Of a DNA stretch of 64,000 bases, positions 26,633 through 34,526 are shown piece after piece. This DNA comes from Blautia luti. GTDB lineage: Bacteria > Bacillota > Clostridia > Lachnospirales > Lachnospiraceae. Under the pieces are notes generated by a model. The model saw only the letters and a list, made by a program, of their open reading frames with translations. It made no database searches and was not told the origin of the DNA. The DNA lies in NCBI RefSeq assembly GCF_013304735.1, contig NZ_JAAITI010000005.1, forward strand, positions 62,001 through 126,000. The letters are read 5' to 3'. The first letter of the stretch is position 1. Each line of letters opens with the position of its first letter. Made by a program: the position numbers and the translations under genes.

Positions 26633-27961
26633 ATGGGAAATAGAGTTGCATTACACAACCTGGGCTGCAAAGTAAATGCCTATGAAATTGAGGCCATGCA
26701 GCAGCTTCTGGAGGAGGCAGGATATGAGATTGTGCCTTTTGAGCCGGGAGCGGATATTTATGTAATCAATACCTGTACGGTAACGAATATTGCAGACAGA
26801 AAATCAAGACAGATGCTTCATAAAGCAAAAAAAATGAATTCGGAAGCAATCGTGGTAGCAACGGGATGTTATGTACAGACCGGTGGTGATAAGCTGGAAA
26901 AAGACGAAGCCATTGACCTTGTACTTGGAAATAACCAGAAGATCAATATTGTGGAAGCACTGGCAGAATATGCGGAAAATAAACCGGGACATGGCTCCCA
27001 TGTGATTAAGATCAACCAGACAAAAGAGTATGAGGATCTTTCCATTGATCATACAGCAGAACATGTAAGGGCATACATCAAGGTTCAGGACGGATGTAAT
27101 CAGTTCTGTACGTACTGTATTATTCCTTATGCGAGAGGCCGTGTCAGAAGCCGTAACATTGAAAGTGTGCTGAAGGAAGTCCATTCCCTTGCAGAAAAAG
27201 GGTATAAGGAAGTAGTTCTTACAGGAATTCATTTAAGTTCCTACGGCGTAGATTTTCCGGAGGAGAAAAAAGAGACACTGCTTTCCCTGATCCGCGCTGT
27301 ACATGAGATCGAAGGAATTCAGCGTATCCGCCTGGGATCTCTGGAACCGGGAATTGTTACGAGAGAATTTGCCGAAGGGATTGCGGCACTGCCAAAAGTA
27401 TGCCCGCATTTCCATCTTTCCCTGCAGAGTGGCTGTGATGAGACTCTGGAGAGGATGAACCGCAGATACAGAAGCGGAGAATACAGAGAACGGTGTGAAC
27501 TTTTAAGAGAAGTATATGAAAATCCAGCACTGACTACGGATGTGATCGTAGGTTTTCCACAGGAATCCGAAGAAGAATTCCAGAAGTCCTATGATTTTGT
27601 GGATGGTATTCATTTTTATGAGACCCATATCTTTAAATATTCCAGGAGACAGGGCACAAAGGCAGCAGCCATGGACGGCCAGCTGACAGAGGCTGAAAAA
27701 GCCCGGCGCAGCGAAAAAATGATCGAGATGCATCACCGTCATGCAAAGGATTACGAAAGGTCCATGCTGGGAAAAGAACTGGAAGTTCTTATTGAAGAGG
27801 AATATACAAAAGATGGCCAGATCTGGTATCTGGGACACAGCCGTGAATATATAAAAACAGCGGTACCGAAATCCGAAAATTATGGCGTAAATGATATCGT
27901 AAGAGTAAAGGCAGAGAGTTTCCTTGAAGAGCATATCATGACCGGTGAAGTTGTAAAATAA
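26633..27961 (+). CDS. mtaB: tRNA t6A37 methylthiotransferase MtaB
   Basis: The 442-residue radical-SAM enzyme has an N-terminal methylthiotransferase domain with its cluster Cys (LGCKVNAYE, NTCTVTN, TGCYVQTG). The radical-SAM CxxxCxxC is in DGCNQFCTYCIIPYARG, and a C-terminal TRAM domain follows. HNLGCKVN and the lack of MiaB or RimO features support MtaB, which makes ms2t6A at position 37 of lysine tRNA. GTGAGG precedes the ATG. It stands alone between the HPr-like gene and the ireB operon. Confidence 0.94.
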   Translation: MGNRVALHNLGCKVNAYEIEAMQQLLEEAGYEIVPFEPGADIYVINTCTVTNIADRKSRQMLHKAKKMNSEAIVVATGCYVQTGGDKLEKDEAIDLVLGNNQKINIVEALAEYAENKPGHGSHVIKINQTKEYEDLSIDHTAEHVRAYIKVQDGCNQFCTYCIIPYARGRVRSRNIESVLKEVHSLAEKGYKEVVLTGIHLSSYGVDFPEEKKETLLSLIRAVHEIEGIQRIRLGSLEPGIVTREFAEGIAALPKVCPHFHLSLQSGCDETLERMNRRYRSGEYRERCELLREVYENPALTTDVIVGFPQESEEEFQKSYDFVDGIHFYETHIFKYSRRQGTKAAAMDGQLTEAEKARRSEKMIEMHHRHAKDYERSMLGKELEVLIEEEYTKDGQIWYLGHSREYIKTAVPKSENYGVNDIVRVKAESFLEEHIMTGEVVK

Positions 27962-28015
27962 AGCACGGAATCGTATGTTGACAGTTTGCATTCGCAATCC
28001 GCGTTAAATTTAAGA

Positions 28016-28044
28016 TTGTAATTTATGTAAATTTATATTAAAAT
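28016..28044 (+). promoter_or_regulatory. Candidate SigA promoter for ireB-ruvX-rnj genes
   Basis: TTGTAA (28016-28021), 17 bp, TAAAAT (28039-28044). An upstream TTGACA at 27978 lacks a good -10 at the right distance. Confidence 0.4.
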
Positions 28045-28077
28045 AAAAAAGAATATATTTTAAGGACGTGAGAGACA

Positions 28078-28350
28078 ATGGCAGAAAATAATCTGGGAAA
28101 TACACAGTATTTCAGAACAAAACCGGATCAGGAGCTTCAGGTAAAGGAAGTCCTGGATCTGGTGTACAATGCAATGGATGAGAAGGGATACAATCCGGTG
28201 AATCAGATCGTAGGATATATTATGTCCGGAGACCCGACTTATATCACAAGCCACAAGGGTGCGAGAAGCATGATCATGAAAGTGGAGCGTGATGAGCTGG
28301 TAGAGGAACTTCTTACCGAGTATATCAAGAACAAGTCCTGGGAACGGTAA
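28078..28350 (+). CDS. ireB: IreB family regulatory phosphoprotein (UPF0297)
   Basis: The 90-residue protein has the family signature [34 protein letters not shown]. In Enterococcus, IreB is phosphorylated on threonines by the PASTA kinase IreK and affects cell-wall stress and cephalosporin resistance. A conserved N-terminal Thr (NTQYFRTK) is present. It is followed 1 bp later by ruvX, the usual pairing in Firmicutes. Confidence 0.95.
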   Translation: MAENNLGNTQYFRTKPDQELQVKEVLDLVYNAMDEKGYNPVNQIVGYIMSGDPTYITSHKGARSMIMKVERDELVEELLTEYIKNKSWER

Positions 28351-28351
28351 T

Positions 28352-28804
28352 ATGAGAGTACTGGGACTGGATTATGGCTCGAAGACTGTGGGAGTTGCAG
28401 TAAGCGACCCTCTTGGTCTGACAGCCCAGGGCGTGGAAACGGTATGGCGCAAGCAGGAGAACAAGCTTCGCCGTACACTGGCACGTATTGAAGAAATTAT
28501 TTCGGAGTATCAGGTTACGGAGATCGTTCTGGGATACCCGAAAAACATGAACAATACCGTAGGGGAGCGGGCCGAGAAATCTCTGGAATTTAAGGAAATG
28601 CTGGAGAAACGTACAGGCCTGCCTGTTATTATGTGGGATGAAAGACTGACTACCATGGCAGCGGACCGCACACTGGAAGAGACCGGCGTGCATAAGGAAG
28701 ACCGTAAACAGTATCTGGATCAGGTAGCTGCAGTCTTTATTTTGCAGGGATATTTGGACTCTGTTGCACATAAGAAGGCGCAACAGGAAAGTGAGAAAGA
28801 ATAA
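28352..28804 (+). CDS. ruvX: Holliday junction resolvase-like RuvX (YqgF)
   Basis: The 150-residue RNase H-fold nuclease starts [20 protein letters not shown], with the first catalytic Asp in LDYGSK. It has [15 protein letters not shown] and [14 protein letters not shown], and an Asp near [16 protein letters not shown]. The family acts on 16S rRNA 5' processing in E. coli and may cut Holliday junctions. It is translationally close to ireB. Confidence 0.94.
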   Translation: MRVLGLDYGSKTVGVAVSDPLGLTAQGVETVWRKQENKLRRTLARIEEIISEYQVTEIVLGYPKNMNNTVGERAEKSLEFKEMLEKRTGLPVIMWDERLTTMAADRTLEETGVHKEDRKQYLDQVAAVFILQGYLDSVAHKKAQQESEKE

Positions 28805-28852
28805 ACCGGAAATACGGATATTTTCATAAGAACGGATAAGGAAGAATTAAAT

Positions 28853-29122
28853 ATGGAAAAAATAATATTTCAGTCAGACGACGGCACAACTGCTGAGTTT
28901 TACGTAGAGGAGCAGACCAACATTGCGGGTGTGACTTATCTTTTGGTGTCCGATTCACAGGATGAGGAAGCAGACGCATATATTTTGAAGGATATTTCTG
29001 CTCCGGGAAGCACGGAAGCTTGTTATGAGATGGTCGAGGATGAGGACGAGCTTCAGGCTGTTTACGCAGTTTTTCAGCAGATGCTGGATGACGTGAATTT
29101 TGAATGGAGGAGCGATTTTTGA
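28853..29122 (+). CDS. DUF1292 family protein
   Basis: The 89-residue acidic protein has alternating beta strands (IIFQSDDGTTAEFYVEEQ, GVTYLLVSDS, ADAYILKDI) typical of DUF1292/YrzB proteins, which commonly follow ruvX in Firmicutes. The function is unknown. Its stop codon overlaps the likely start of the RNase J gene. Confidence 0.85.
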   Translation: MEKIIFQSDDGTTAEFYVEEQTNIAGVTYLLVSDSQDEEADAYILKDISAPGSTEACYEMVEDEDELQAVYAVFQQMLDDVNFEWRSDF

Positions 29123-31041
29123 AAAGCGAAAATAACGGTGACAACAGAAATGCGGAGAACAGAACAGTAAGTTCCGCAGGCGGCGCCAGAAAACAGGCAC
29201 CAAGACAGAAGAACGCTGGATCAAGGACAAGACAGTATCGTGGCGGAAATAAGAACCGCCAGGATAAGCCGTTCCGCCCGACAGCGAAGAAAGCAGCCAC
29301 AGGCGGTGCTGTAAAGAACAGCAGCAGAAACACACAGAGACCGGTTAAGAACAGCGGCAGACCATCCGGACGGAAAAACAGCCGCAGATCATCCTCGAAA
29401 CTTAAAATCATACCACTTGGCGGTCTGGAACAGATCGGAATGAATATCACCGCTTTTGAGTATGAAGACAGCATTGTAGTTGTGGATTGCGGACTTTCTT
29501 TCCCTGAGGATGATATGCTGGGAATTGATCTTGTTATCCCGGATGTGACTTATCTTAAGGAAAACATTTCCAAAGTGAAGGGCTTTGTGATTACTCACGG
29601 ACATGAGGACCATATTGGAGCTCTGCCTTATGTACTGAAGGAGATCAATGTTCCAATCTATGCTACCAAGCTGACGCTGGGACTGATCCGCAACAAACTG
29701 AAAGAACACAATCTTGTGCGTTCCACCAAGCTGAAAGAAGTAAAGCACGGACAGGTGATTAATCTTGGAGATTTTGCTGTGGAATTTATTAAGACCAACC
29801 ACAGTATTCAGGATGCCTCAGCACTGGCCATTTACTCTCCGGTGGGAATTGTGGTACACACAGGAGACTTTAAAGTCGATTATACACCGGTATTCGGAGA
29901 TGCCATCGATCTGCAGCGTTTTGCGGAGATTGGTAAGAAGGGCGTTCTTGCACTGATGTGTGAGAGTACCAATGCGGAGAGACCGGGATTTACCATGTCC
30001 GAGCGCACAGTGGGACATGTATTTGATAATCTTTTTAATGAGTACCGTACATCCAGAATCATCATTGCGACCTTTGCGTCCAATGTGGATCGTGTGCAGC
30101 AGATTATTAACACTGCATACCGTTTCGGAAGAAAAGTTGCAGTAGAAGGCCGCAGTATGGTCAATGTTATTTCGGTAGCATCCGAACTTGGATATCTGCA
30201 GATCCCTGAGAATACTCTGATCGAGATTGATCAGGTGAAGAATTATCCGGATGACAAGGTAGTTCTGATTACAACTGGAAGCCAGGGTGAGTCCATGGCG
30301 GCACTTTCCCGTATGGCAGCCAACATCCATAAGAAGATTACCATTAAGCCAAACGATACCATCATCTTCAGCTCCAATCCGATTCCCGGAAATGAAAAAG
30401 CAGTTTCCAAGGTTATCAATGAGCTGTCCATGAAGGGGGCCAAAGTTATTTTCCAGGATGTCCATGTTTCCGGACATGCCTGCCAGGAAGAGATCAAGCT
30501 GATCTACTCCCTTGTAAAACCGAAATATGCGATCCCGATCCATGGTGAGTACCGTCATCTGACTGCACAGAAACATATTGTGGAAGATCTTGGAATTCCG
30601 AAAGAGAATATCTTTATCCTTTCTTCCGGAAATGTACTGGAACTGGACGGACAGGATGCCAAGGTAACAGGAAGTGTTCACACAGGAGCGATCTTCGTAG
30701 ACGGACTTGGTGTGGGCGATGTTGGAAATATTGTACTCCGTGACCGTCAGCATCTGTCAGAGGACGGAATTATGATTGTTGTTATGACACTGGAGCGCCA
30801 CAGCAATGTGGTTCTTGCAGGACCGGACATTGTTTCCAGAGGTTTTGTATATGTAAGAGAATCCGAGGATCTTATGGAACATGCCAGACAGGTTGTGGAA
30901 ACCGCACTGGATTCCTGCCTGGAAAACAATATCACAGACTGGGGCAAAATTAAGACAGAAGTCAAAGATGCACTTGGTGAATATCTGTGGAAACGCACCA
31001 AGAGAAGTCCGATGATTCTGCCGATCATTATGGAGGCATAA
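29119..31041 (+). CDS. Ribonuclease J
   Basis: The 640-residue metallo-beta-lactamase/beta-CASP nuclease has metal motif THGHEDHIG, later ligands in HTGDF and the C-terminal IPIHGEYRH, and RGFVYVRES. It performs 5'-3' exonuclease and endonuclease mRNA decay and rRNA maturation. A TTG start at 29119 is preferred because GGAGGAG lies 7 bp upstream and TTGA overlaps the previous stop; an ATG at 29104 is inside the ribosome site. The first ~90 residues are a low-complexity Arg/Asn/Lys/Ser-rich extension before LKIIPLGGLEQIG, probably an RNA- or partner-binding tail. Confidence 0.94.
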   Translation: MKSENNGDNRNAENRTVSSAGGARKQAPRQKNAGSRTRQYRGGNKNRQDKPFRPTAKKAATGGAVKNSSRNTQRPVKNSGRPSGRKNSRRSSSKLKIIPLGGLEQIGMNITAFEYEDSIVVVDCGLSFPEDDMLGIDLVIPDVTYLKENISKVKGFVITHGHEDHIGALPYVLKEINVPIYATKLTLGLIRNKLKEHNLVRSTKLKEVKHGQVINLGDFAVEFIKTNHSIQDASALAIYSPVGIVVHTGDFKVDYTPVFGDAIDLQRFAEIGKKGVLALMCESTNAERPGFTMSERTVGHVFDNLFNEYRTSRIIIATFASNVDRVQQIINTAYRFGRKVAVEGRSMVNVISVASELGYLQIPENTLIEIDQVKNYPDDKVVLITTGSQGESMAALSRMAANIHKKITIKPNDTIIFSSNPIPGNEKAVSKVINELSMKGAKVIFQDVHVSGHACQEEIKLIYSLVKPKYAIPIHGEYRHLTAQKHIVEDLGIPKENIFILSSGNVLELDGQDAKVTGSVHTGAIFVDGLGVGDVGNIVLRDRQHLSEDGIMIVVMTLERHSNVVLAGPDIVSRGFVYVRESEDLMEHARQVVETALDSCLENNITDWGKIKTEVKDALGEYLWKRTKRSPMILPIIMEA

Positions 31042-31045
31042 GAGG

Positions 31046-31384
31046 ATGGACGAAATCAGCATGGACATTGAGAAACTTCTCGATGCTGTGCACAGAAGTG
31101 ATGAATACCAGGAATATCAGAAACAGGCAGCCCAGCTTGAGAAAGATCCTGAGCTGAAGGCGAGGGTGATGAAATTCCGGGGAGATAATTTCAGACTTCA
31201 GAGTCAGGCAGACAAGGATGAGCTGTTCCAGATAGCGGAACAGCTCATCCGTGAATCTGCAAGTCTGAGACAGAACCTGAAAGTAAATGCCTATCTTGAT
31301 GCCGAGCTTGCGCTGTGCAGACTGATGCAGCGAATCTGCAGAACACTGGTAGCCGGGATAGACATACAGATTCCTGACTTATAG
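31046..31384 (+). CDS. YlbF/YmcA family protein
   Basis: The 112-residue all-helical protein shows the family pattern EYQKQAAQLEKDPELKARV and ANxxLDAELALCRLMQRI-like end. In B. subtilis, YlbF, YmcA and YaaT form the Y-complex, which carries Fe-S clusters and directs RNase Y cleavage. Here it sits 4 bp after RNase J, consistent with a role in RNA turnover. Confidence 0.85.
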   Translation: MDEISMDIEKLLDAVHRSDEYQEYQKQAAQLEKDPELKARVMKFRGDNFRLQSQADKDELFQIAEQLIRESASLRQNLKVNAYLDAELALCRLMQRICRTLVAGIDIQIPDL

Positions 31385-31398
31385 GAGGAAGAAAGACT

Positions 31399-31803
31399 AT
31401 GGCAGACACAAGAGAGAAGGCAGGCAGGGCCGGCGTTTTTCTGGCTGGAGGGGTGTTTAAAATCGCCTTATATATCTGCGTAATCGTATTTCTGATCTGG
31501 GTTGGAAAATCCGCATATCAGTTCGGATATAATGTGTTTAACCAGCAGGCTATGAGCCCGGGAGAGGGACAGCAGGTCACGGTGGTCATAAAGGAAGGTG
31601 CGTCCGCATATAAAGTGGGTAAGACACTGGAGCAGAAGGGCCTTATCAAAGATGCGCTTGCATTTACTGTGCAGGAAAGAATGTCCGCGTATCACGGACA
31701 GATTAAAGCCGGTACATACCTTCTCAGTACAGCATATACGCCAACGAGAATTCTGGCGGTGCTGTCAGGAGAGGAGAGCGAGGAAGGATCGAACAGCCAG
31801 TGA
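31399..31803 (+). CDS. Short MltG/YceG-like membrane protein without catalytic domain
   Basis: The 134-residue protein has one N-terminal transmembrane helix (ALYICVIVFLIWVGKSAY). A LysM-like domain follows, recognisable in VVIKEGASAYKVGKTLEQKGLI and IKAGTYLLSTAYTP, which is the N-terminal portion of MltG lytic transglycosylases. It ends before the catalytic domain, so the active-site Glu is missing. This short form seems common in Lachnospiraceae. AGGAGG precedes the start, and the stop overlaps the start of the methyltransferase gene (GTGA). Confidence 0.75.
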   Translation: MADTREKAGRAGVFLAGGVFKIALYICVIVFLIWVGKSAYQFGYNVFNQQAMSPGEGQQVTVVIKEGASAYKVGKTLEQKGLIKDALAFTVQERMSAYHGQIKAGTYLLSTAYTPTRILAVLSGEESEEGSNSQ

Positions 31804-32492
31804 TCGTAGAAGAACGCATGAAGACCTATATCAATTCTCTTGATATGGGGAACACTCCGTTTCTGCAGGAGTTGGAAGCAGAGGCACTTGCGGACCGGGT
31901 GCCGATTATCCGAAGAGATATGCAGAGTTTTATGAGGATGCTTCTGGCGGTAAAACAGCCGAAGCGCATTCTGGAGGTGGGGACTGCCGTAGGCTTCTCC
32001 ACACTTCTTATGTGCGAATACGGCCCGGAAGATCTTAAGATTGTTACCATAGAAAATTACGAAAAAAGAATTCCTGTGGCAAAGGATAATTTCAGGCGTG
32101 CAGGAAGGGAATCCCAGATTACACTTCTGGAAGGAGATGCCGGTGAGATCCTGAAAACCCTTACCGGAACGTTTGACATGATCTTCATGGACGCGGCCAA
32201 AGGTCAGTATATCCACTGGCTTCCTGATGTGCTGCGGCTGATGAAAGAGGGAAGTGTTCTGGTATCCGACAACGTGCTGCAGGAGGGAGACATTATCGAA
32301 TCTCATTATCTTGTGGAACGGCGAAACCGGACAATTTATAAAAGAATGAGAGAATATCTCTGGCAGCTGACCCACAGCCCGGTGCTACGTACATCGGTAC
32401 TTCCTCTGGGAGACGGGGCGGCTGTAAGTGTGAAAACAGGAGAACAGGCTTATGAAACGACCAGAACTTTTAGTTCCGGCGAGCAGCCTTGA
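31800..32492 (+). CDS. O-methyltransferase, TrmR (YrrM)-like
   Basis: The 230-residue class I SAM methyltransferase has the binding loop RILEVGTAVGFSTLLM and the metal-coordinating MIFMDAAKGQY and DNVL motifs of the catechol-type O-methyltransferase family. In B. subtilis, YrrM (TrmR) methylates 5-hydroxyuridine to 5-methoxyuridine at tRNA position 34. Here it overlaps the next gene, a U32 protein of the type that makes ho5U, by 41 bp. That pairing strongly suggests the TrmR role. It starts at GTG with GGAAGG upstream. Confidence 0.85.
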   Translation: MIVEERMKTYINSLDMGNTPFLQELEAEALADRVPIIRRDMQSFMRMLLAVKQPKRILEVGTAVGFSTLLMCEYGPEDLKIVTIENYEKRIPVAKDNFRRAGRESQITLLEGDAGEILKTLTGTFDMIFMDAAKGQYIHWLPDVLRLMKEGSVLVSDNVLQEGDIIESHYLVERRNRTIYKRMREYLWQLTHSPVLRTSVLPLGDGAAVSVKTGEQAYETTRTFSSGEQP

Positions 32493-33675
32493 GGTTTTAA
32501 AGGTTGCCGTCATATATGGTGCAGACGCCGTTTATATCGGCGGAGAAGCCTTTGGACTTCGTGCAAAGGCTAAGAATTTTTCAAAAGAGGACATGCGTGA
32601 GGGTATTGCCTTTGCCCATGCACATGGTGTAAAAGTTTATGTGACAGTGAATATCCTGGCACATAACCGGGATCTTGAAGGCGTAAGAGAATATCTTCAG
32701 GAACTGAAGGAGATCGGACCGGATGCACTGATCATCGCAGATCCTGGAATCTTTATGTATGCAAAGGAGATCTGCCCGGAGATCGAGCGTCACATTAGCA
32801 CCCAGGCGAACAATACCAACTATGAGACATACCGTTTCTGGTATAATCTTGGTGCCAAGCGTGTGGTAAGTGCAAGAGAACTTTCTCTGGAGGAAATCCG
32901 GGAAATCCGGGCACATATTCCGGATGATATGGAAATTGAGACGTTTATCCACGGAGCAATGTGTATTTCCTATTCCGGAAGATGCCTTCTCAGCAACTTC
33001 ATGGCAGGAAGAGATGCCAATCAGGGAGCCTGTACCCATCCCTGCAGATGGAAATATTCTGTTGTGGAGGAGAAGCGCCCGGGAGAATACATGCCGGTAT
33101 TTGAAAATGAGAGAGGAACTTTTATTTTCAATTCCAAGGATCTGTGCATGGTAGAACATATGGAAGACATCCTTACCAGCGGTATTGACAGCCTGAAGAT
33201 CGAAGGACGTATGAAAACAGCTCTTTATGTGGCTACAGTAGCCAGAACCTACCGAAAAGCCATTGACGACTGTATGGAAAGTCCGGAAAAATATCATGCC
33301 AATATGCCGTGGTATCAGGAACAGATCTCGAACTGTACCTACCGTCAGTTTACAACCGGATTTTTCTATGGAAAACCAGATGAGAATACACAAATTTATG
33401 ACAGCAATACCTATGTAAGAGAATATACGTACCTTGGATTTGCGGAAGAGATCGATGAGAGAGGCCTGGCAAGACTGACACAGAGAAATAAGTTCTCTGT
33501 TGGAGAAACCATCGAGATTATGAAACCGGATGGAAGAAACATTCCGGTTACAGTGGAAGCCATCTATAATGAAGAGGGTGAGTCCATGGAGAGTGCGCCG
33601 CATGCACAGCAGAGAATTTACGTAAAACTGAACGAGACACCGGAGGTATTTGATATCCTTCGAAGAGGCGAATGA
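32452..33675 (+). CDS. U32 family protein, probable tRNA 5-hydroxyuridine hydroxylation factor (TrhP-like)
   Basis: The 407-residue protein opens with RPELLVPASSLEVLKVAVIYGADAV. It has HISTQANNTNYE, the U32 signature FIHGAMCISYSGRCLLSNFMAGRDANQGACTHPCRW with four Cys for an Fe-S cluster, and SLKIEGRMKT. U32 proteins were named peptidases, but the TrhP/RlhA branch hydroxylates tRNA U34 or 23S rRNA using prephenate. The adjacent TrmR-like methyltransferase favours tRNA. B. subtilis has two such genes (yrrN, yrrO); only one is seen here. Confidence 0.88.
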   Translation: MKRPELLVPASSLEVLKVAVIYGADAVYIGGEAFGLRAKAKNFSKEDMREGIAFAHAHGVKVYVTVNILAHNRDLEGVREYLQELKEIGPDALIIADPGIFMYAKEICPEIERHISTQANNTNYETYRFWYNLGAKRVVSARELSLEEIREIRAHIPDDMEIETFIHGAMCISYSGRCLLSNFMAGRDANQGACTHPCRWKYSVVEEKRPGEYMPVFENERGTFIFNSKDLCMVEHMEDILTSGIDSLKIEGRMKTALYVATVARTYRKAIDDCMESPEKYHANMPWYQEQISNCTYRQFTTGFFYGKPDENTQIYDSNTYVREYTYLGFAEEIDERGLARLTQRNKFSVGETIEIMKPDGRNIPVTVEAIYNEEGESMESAPHAQQRIYVKLNETPEVFDILRRGE

Positions 33676-33688
33676 GGTAAATGATTTA

Positions 33689-33718
33689 GGGGAGAACGAA
33701 AAGAACGTTCTCCCCTTT
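33689..33718. terminator. Bidirectional terminator between the U32 gene and sigK
   Basis: GGGGAGAACG (33689-33698) and CGTTCTCCCC (33706-33715) form a perfect 10-bp stem, with TTT on the plus strand and AAAT-flanking sequence on the other. It lies between convergent stop codons. Confidence 0.8.
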
Positions 33719-34346
33719 AGTGATTTTTTGGGAAAAGAGTGCGGAGTTTTTGGAGTGCATTTTTTTCGATGCGGGATACGTAGGAGCGGCTGATAGAAAG
33801 TTCTCTGGCAATTTCACGCTGAGTCCGGGGTTCCTGGCCGTTCAGACCATAGCGGCAGCAGATGACATGGTATTCTTTTGGAGAAAGGATCTCGGCAATA
33901 TGACGGAGAAGATGGAGAATGTTTTCCCGCTGAAAACAGTCTTCCACAACGTCAACAGGTGGACTTTCAATGATATCAAGGAGGCTGATTTCATTGCCTT
34001 CCCGGTCCGTACCAATAGGTTCATAGAGGGAAACTTCCCTGGAACGTTTTTTGCGGGCGCGCAGCATCATGAGAAGTTCATTGTCAATACAGCGTGCCGC
34101 GTAGGTGGAAAGCTTGGAGGTACGGCAGGGGTCGAAGGTGGAGATTGCCTTGATCAGTCCGATGGTACCGATGGAGATCAGATCATCCGGGTCCTCATCA
34201 CAGCCCTGGTATTTTTTTGCAACATGGGCTACAAGACGAAGATTGTGCTCGATAAGAATATTTCTTGCCTCAGGATCGCCCCTTTGGAACCGCAGAAGAT
34301 AAAACTGTTCTTCTGCGGCAGACAGCGGTTTCAGAAACGTTTTCAA
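33717..34346 (-). CDS. sigK: Sporulation sigma factor SigK, without pro-sequence
   Basis: The 209-residue sigma-70 factor starts at TTG 34346 behind GAGGTG. KPLSAAEEQFYLLR corresponds to the start of mature SigK. Region 2 is [17 protein letters not shown] with [15 protein letters not shown], and region 4 is TQREIARELSISRSYVSRIEKNAL, closely matching SigK. An in-frame TGA (34356-34358) lies three codons before the start, so no inhibitory pro-peptide can be encoded, unlike B. subtilis pro-SigK. The gene is continuous, with no skin-type insertion. SigK drives late mother-cell genes (cortex, coat). Confidence 0.82.
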   Translation of the reverse strand: MKTFLKPLSAAEEQFYLLRFQRGDPEARNILIEHNLRLVAHVAKKYQGCDEDPDDLISIGTIGLIKAISTFDPCRTSKLSTYAARCIDNELLMMLRARKKRSREVSLYEPIGTDREGNEISLLDIIESPPVDVVEDCFQRENILHLLRHIAEILSPKEYHVICCRYGLNGQEPRTQREIARELSISRSYVSRIEKNALQKLRTLFPKNH

Positions 34347-34447
34347 AGATTCACCTCAAAGGGGATTTCCTTACAGTTTATGAAAAGGACGTGCTTTTCG
34401 TGCTTTTCCAACAGAATTTTTAAGAAAAGGACAGAGGGTTCATCCTG

Positions 34448-34476
34448 TTGCACCACCTTCTGATCTGGTGTATAAT
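34448..34476 (+). promoter_or_regulatory. SigA promoter of the DUF5717 operon
   Basis: TTGCAC (34448-34453), exactly 17 bp, TATAAT (34471-34476). It is followed 51 bp later by the first gene, giving this three-gene operon its own vegetative promoter. Confidence 0.75.
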
Positions 34477-34526
34477 CATAAAATATGAGTAGAATAATCA
34501 GTGTACATTGACGAGGAGTATATATT

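Noticed and set aside
27978-27983. TTGACA as the -35 of the ireB operon promoter
   Set aside because: No acceptable -10 lies 16-18 bp downstream; the TTGTAA/TAAAAT pair further on fits better.
33720-34463. 247-codon open frame on the plus strand opposite sigK
   Set aside because: The minus-strand sigK has unmistakable sigma-factor motifs; the opposite frame shows none and lacks a ribosome site.
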